From the NCBI RefSeq assembly GCF_019175385.1, contig NC_083340.1, forward strand, positions 8,285,706-8,349,705: a DNA stretch of 64,000 nucleotides. Direction: 5' to 3'. Both the position numbers and the translations under genes were made by a program. The first letter of the stretch is position 1, and every line of letters begins with the position of its first letter. Below are positions 62,034-64,000 of this stretch, piece by piece. The DNA comes from Lycium barbarum (lineage: Eukaryota > Streptophyta > Magnoliopsida > Solanales > Solanaceae). A model generated the notes under the pieces. That model was not told where the DNA came from. It did not search any database and saw nothing but the letters and a program-made list of their open reading frames with translations.

Positions 62034-63405
62034 CACTACAACAGAATGTATCTATAGCTACGAAATACGTTGTAGCTAAATATGAAATTTTCCATGGCTA
62101 AACACTTTAGCCACAATTTTTTTTTCCGTAGCATTCGTAGCAAAATGTAGCGTAGCTAAAAGTTAGCTACAAACTTTACATGCTCCGTGGCTAAGGCCTA
62201 ATACTTATTGCCACAAAAGTCTTGTGCTGTAGCTATAATGATAAAACATTTTTGCCATGAAAAATATATTTGTATCAAATAATTCTATTCTTCTGCCACG
62301 ACCAATCAAATCTGTGGCTATCTTTTAACACAGCCACAAGGTTCTTAATGTCGTAGCAAAAAAAATAATTTATTTGCCATGCAAATTCAGATTTTGTGGC
62401 TAAACTTATAATTTACTCTCGTGGCAATAGTACCTGCGTTTAGCTAGGAATTCAAAAATTCATAGCAATACATTGAAGTGTTTGCCACGAGCACTTTTAT
62501 GTTGTAGCTAAGAAGCCATATTTTTAGATAGAAATCCACAAATCTCATAGCTACAAATTGGAGAATTTGCCACAAGAATTTATATATCGTAGCTAAGAAT
62601 TCATATTTTTAGCATGAAATATAGCAAAAGATTTTCAATTGTTTTAATAAACGCTATACATTAGTAAGAAAACATAATTGAAGGTTCAACAATATCATTA
62701 ATTAAAATAGAAAAATGTTGTTCTATTTCTACTCAAGCATATCCATACGCTTTTACAAGAGAAATTATAGTTTCATCATGTCCCCGTAAATCCACAATAT
62801 TATAACTCTCTACAACATGGATAAAAAAATTGAAGAGAAAATTTAGTTATGTGAGACTGGATAGTGATCATAGTCATCAGTGGACGTTGAAGAAAAGTGA
62901 AACCCGAGAAGTGCTCCGATGCTTTTCCAGTACCAGGTCTCGTCTCTGGTGAATAACCTACACGAAGAAAGTCCTTGCTATGGCAAGTTGAGAGCCATTA
63001 GTAGATTGTGTCAAATGCATGGAAGGCAATGTTTCTTGTGAACGTCCAAGAGAAAGTGAGTAGTAAATAATATCTTATGATACTCCATCAATCATCTCAC
63101 CAAGAAACATCATTGAAACCTCCTGATTCAGCAGGACTGCCACCTTCTGTTTGCACAAAATATGAATGGATCATACATCTAATATGTATATCCACAAATG
63201 AAATTCACACCATAAGAGTTCTATACGTTAACTAGTTGGGACTTTTTAGTCGTGTTTAAACTACACAACAGTCTCTTTGCTAGGTAAGAGTATGCCAGAT
63301 ATAACTTGCTTCTTTAAGATCTTAAGAGTTTTAATTTGATGTATGTACTAAATGAGCACAAACCATTCAAAAAATTAGCTTCGAAGCACAACACTAAGAA
63401 AATAC
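62034..63405. mobile_element. one end of a CACTA-like element (other end not seen)
   Basis: Starts CACTACAACAGAATG after ATT. The first 600 bp are crowded with short units in both orientations: GTAGCTA / TAGCTAC, TTTGCCAC, GTGGCTA. This matches the subterminal repeat arrays of CACTA transposons. I found no reverse-complement end (GTTGTAGTG) in the window, so it either continues to the right, interrupted by the LTR at 63406, or is truncated. The section 62700-63400 has no readable protein. Confidence 0.5.
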
Positions 63406-63946
63406 TGTTAGGATTTAAATCCCAAATCCGACCTTTGTAAGCAGGTTCCCAGGAAAGATTGGAGGGTCACAGCTGGACCACTTAAATACCAACCTCCTTA
63501 GACAGAACCTACTTACGCCGTGATGTAAGCGAAGAATAAATAGCACACACAGATTTATAGTGGTTCACCCTCAATGTGAGAGCTACGTCTACGTTGCTGC
63601 TGCAGATCTTATTAAAGAAGAAATATTACAAGTGTTTACAACACTCAACCTCACAACCTCAATCCCAATTACACTCAAGAATTTTACCACAGAAAATTCT
63701 CTCAAAGACCTTCTCTTACTTAGGCCTTTCACTAAGAGTATTTCTCTTAGATTTTTTCTCTCTTGGGATGTGTATAGCAAATGATCTTAATGATATCTTA
63801 CAAATGAACCATAAGCTACCTATTTATAGGAATGAATTTCCTATGATGAGGTAAGCGCTTACATCACAACTATTATGAGGTAAGCGCTTACATCACGACT
63901 ATGTGAACAAAAGAATTGACTTGTTTGGCCAATTCCACACCTAACA
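63406..63946 (-). repeat. LTR of a minus-strand retrotransposon running out of the window
   Basis: The 541-bp segment starts TGTTAGG and ends CCTAACA, perfect 7-bp inverted termini. Directly right of it, read on the minus strand, is AAGTGGGAGATT, a typical polypurine tract before a 3' LTR. The element is therefore minus-strand, this is its 3' LTR, and its interior lies right of 63946. The expected 5-bp duplication at the left is ATACT (63401-63405). The LTR contains a near-exact repeat of ATGAGGTAAGCGCTTACATC at 63845 and 63875. Confidence 0.75.
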
Positions 63947-64000
63947 AATCTCCCACTTGAAGACTAATTTTAATTTGTCTTCACACTTTGATCGATGCAG
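63947..64000 (-). other. polypurine tract and 3' interior end of the retrotransposon
   Basis: Read on the minus strand it ends in TCTTCAAGTGGGAGATT next to the LTR. It is too short to show any coding domain. Confidence 0.6.

Overview
The window is plant nuclear DNA, very probably from a member of the Solanaceae. It is AT-rich and its genes are split by GT-AG introns. It carries several repeat families I associate with nightshades: the CAGTGGCGGAGC hAT-type MITE, a tRNA-derived SINE with an accession-type 'gagccctggg' box, a SINE ending in TTG repeats, and hybrid proline-rich protein genes of the tomato/tobacco type. I cannot name the species. No rRNA, tRNA or CRISPR locus was seen.

Seven protein-coding genes can be supported. 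(1) At 638-1658 (+) are the last three exons of an ATG8 autophagy gene; the earlier exons lie left of the window. (2) At 8340-10273 (+) is a four-exon secreted-peptide precursor of the RGF/GOLVEN/CLEL family, ending in a 13-residue DY...PPIHN hormone motif. (3) At 11916-18192 (-) is a five-exon YbaK / aminoacyl-tRNA-synthetase-associated domain protein with an unclear first splice donor. (4) At 22335-25066 (+) is a three-exon L-lactate dehydrogenase. (5) At 32092-36181 (+) is a four-exon mitochondrial complex I subunit (NDUFB8-like). (6) At 53640-56826 (-) is a three-exon CHX cation/H+ antiporter, closest by eye to the CHX15 group. (7) Two single-exon hybrid proline-rich/8-cysteine cell-wall proteins lie at 48136-48546 (+) and 60448-61395 (+), on either side of the antiporter; counted separately this makes eight genes. 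The genes form no operon or pathway. They are ordinary single loci spaced by repeats.

Most of the rest is mobile DNA. From left to right: a 305-bp CACTA-type MITE with TAA target duplication (20776-21080); a Tourist/Harbinger-like MITE (21673-21915); a large LTR element with a 2.9-kb 5' LTR, primer-binding site, deleted coding region and a 334-bp 3' LTR remnant, flanked by ATAAC (26172-31550); a SINE with a 13-bp target duplication (37995-38194); a 3.4-kb Ty1/copia element with 147-bp LTRs and TATAT duplication whose integrase part is inverted (39170-42616); a 1.3-kb Mutator-like element (42976-44304); a hAT MITE with an 8-bp duplication (46559-46849); a foldback element nested inside another MITE (50934-51775); a long-inverted-repeat element filled with a minisatellite and a SINE (about 51948-53245); a small CACTA-type MITE (58331-58474); one end of a larger CACTA-like element (62034 onward); and, at the right edge, an LTR of a minus-strand retroelement that continues outside the window.

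I did not find a clearly new biological system. The items most worth a second look are the internally inverted copia element, the long-TIR minisatellite element, the nested foldback, and the missing splice donor in the YbaK-domain gene.
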